A stretch of 5,705 nt of DNA from Alphaproteobacteria bacterium. GTDB taxonomy: Bacteria; Pseudomonadota; Alphaproteobacteria; UBA8366. Below are positions 5,382 through 5,705 of the stretch, in pieces (the stretch's first letter is position 1; each line of letters starts with the position of its first letter). A program made the translations under genes and the position numbers. The notes under the pieces were generated by a model. It did no database searches. It saw nothing but the letters and a program-made list of their open reading frames with translations, and was not told the DNA's origin. Location of the stretch: positions 1 through 5,705 of the forward strand of contig JASLSL010000089.1 in the NCBI GenBank assembly GCA_030743445.1, in the 5' to 3' direction.

Positions 5382-5705
5382 CCGGCGGCCGGATCTTTTT
5401 CTACGTTCAACACCTGCTCGGCGTCGGGCATCTGCAGCGCGCGGCGAGACTATGCCGGGGATTGACCGCCGGCGGGCTCGAAGTCGACGTGATCTCGGGC
5501 GGCGTGCCGGTACCGTGGCTGGAGTTAGGCGAGGCCAAGTTGTTCCAACTTCCGGCGCTGAAGGTCGGTCCGGACGGCTGGTACGATTTGCGCGACGAAG
5601 GCGACCGGCCGGTCGACGATGACTGGAAACAGGACCGTTGCGACCGGCTGCTCGGTCTCTTCGCCGAGCGCCGACCCGACGTGCTGTTGATCGAGGCGTT
5701 TCCCT
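5378..5705 (+). CDS. Second MurG-like glycosyltransferase (COG4671 type), N-terminal part
   Basis: An open frame from ATG 5378 runs 109 codons to the right edge without a stop; the 3' part is outside the window. The first residues, RIFFYVQHLLGVGHLQRAAR (5-24), align with LLIYSHDTFGLGHLRRC of the gene at 2292, sharing tyrosine, histidine and the GxGHLxR loop at equal spacing. It continues with GLEVDVISGG (33-42), and RRPDVLLIEAFP at the edge matches the strand LFLVDKEP of the first copy. It is therefore most likely a paralogous or family-related GT-B glycosyltransferase, but the donor-binding domain is not visible. ATGA overlaps the stop of the fusion gene, and no Shine-Dalgarno sequence precedes it, so translation probably depends on coupling to the upstream gene. 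Confidence 0.8.
   Translation, partial: MTGGRIFFYVQHLLGVGHLQRAARLCRGLTAGGLEVDVISGGVPVPWLELGEAKLFQLPALKVGPDGWYDLRDEGDRPVDDDWKQDRCDRLLGLFAERRPDVLLIEAFP

Noticed and set aside
4661..5431. Open minus-strand frame of about 256 codons opposite the phosphatase half
   Set aside because: It lies antisense to the histidine phosphatase domain with all its catalytic motifs and extends into the next real gene; it is Ser/Arg/Pro-rich with no recognisable domain.

Overview
The window looks like chromosomal DNA of a high-GC alphaproteobacterium, probably of the Rhodospirillales or Hyphomicrobiales type. This rests on strong G/C preference at third codon positions, GTG and TTG starts, tightly coupled genes and the protein families present; it is an inference from style, with no rRNA or marker gene to confirm it. 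There is no tRNA, rRNA, CRISPR array, insertion sequence or other sign of mobility.

The layout has three blocks. (1) Positions 1-1308, plus strand: the end of an oligopeptide/nickel-type ABC transporter operon, with the last 43 residues of a DppB-like permease and a complete DppC-like permease that starts inside the stop of the first. No ATPase or binding protein follows, so these must lie upstream or elsewhere. (2) Positions 1316-2026, minus strand: a compact N10-formyl-tetrahydrofolate-dependent formyltransferase, convergent with the permease. (3) Positions 2292-5705, plus strand: a glycosyltransferase operon, with a MurG-like (COG4671-type) predicted glycosyltransferase, a 617-residue fusion of a WcaL-like GT4 glycosyltransferase with a complete histidine phosphatase, and the start of a second COG4671-like glycosyltransferase that runs off the window.

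The formyltransferase and the glycosyltransferase operon diverge from a 265-base intergenic region. It holds a plausible sigma70-type promoter on the minus strand, a strong bulged hairpin and two perfect GC-rich palindromes.

Taken together, blocks 2 and 3 suggest a surface-glycan or glycoconjugate locus in which an amino sugar (or other amine) may be N-formylated and glycan chains built by three glycosyltransferases, one carrying its own phosphatase. The acceptor, donor and product cannot be read from the sequence. The most notable items are the glycosyltransferase-phosphatase fusion between two related MurG-like enzymes, and the structured leader of the formyltransferase gene.
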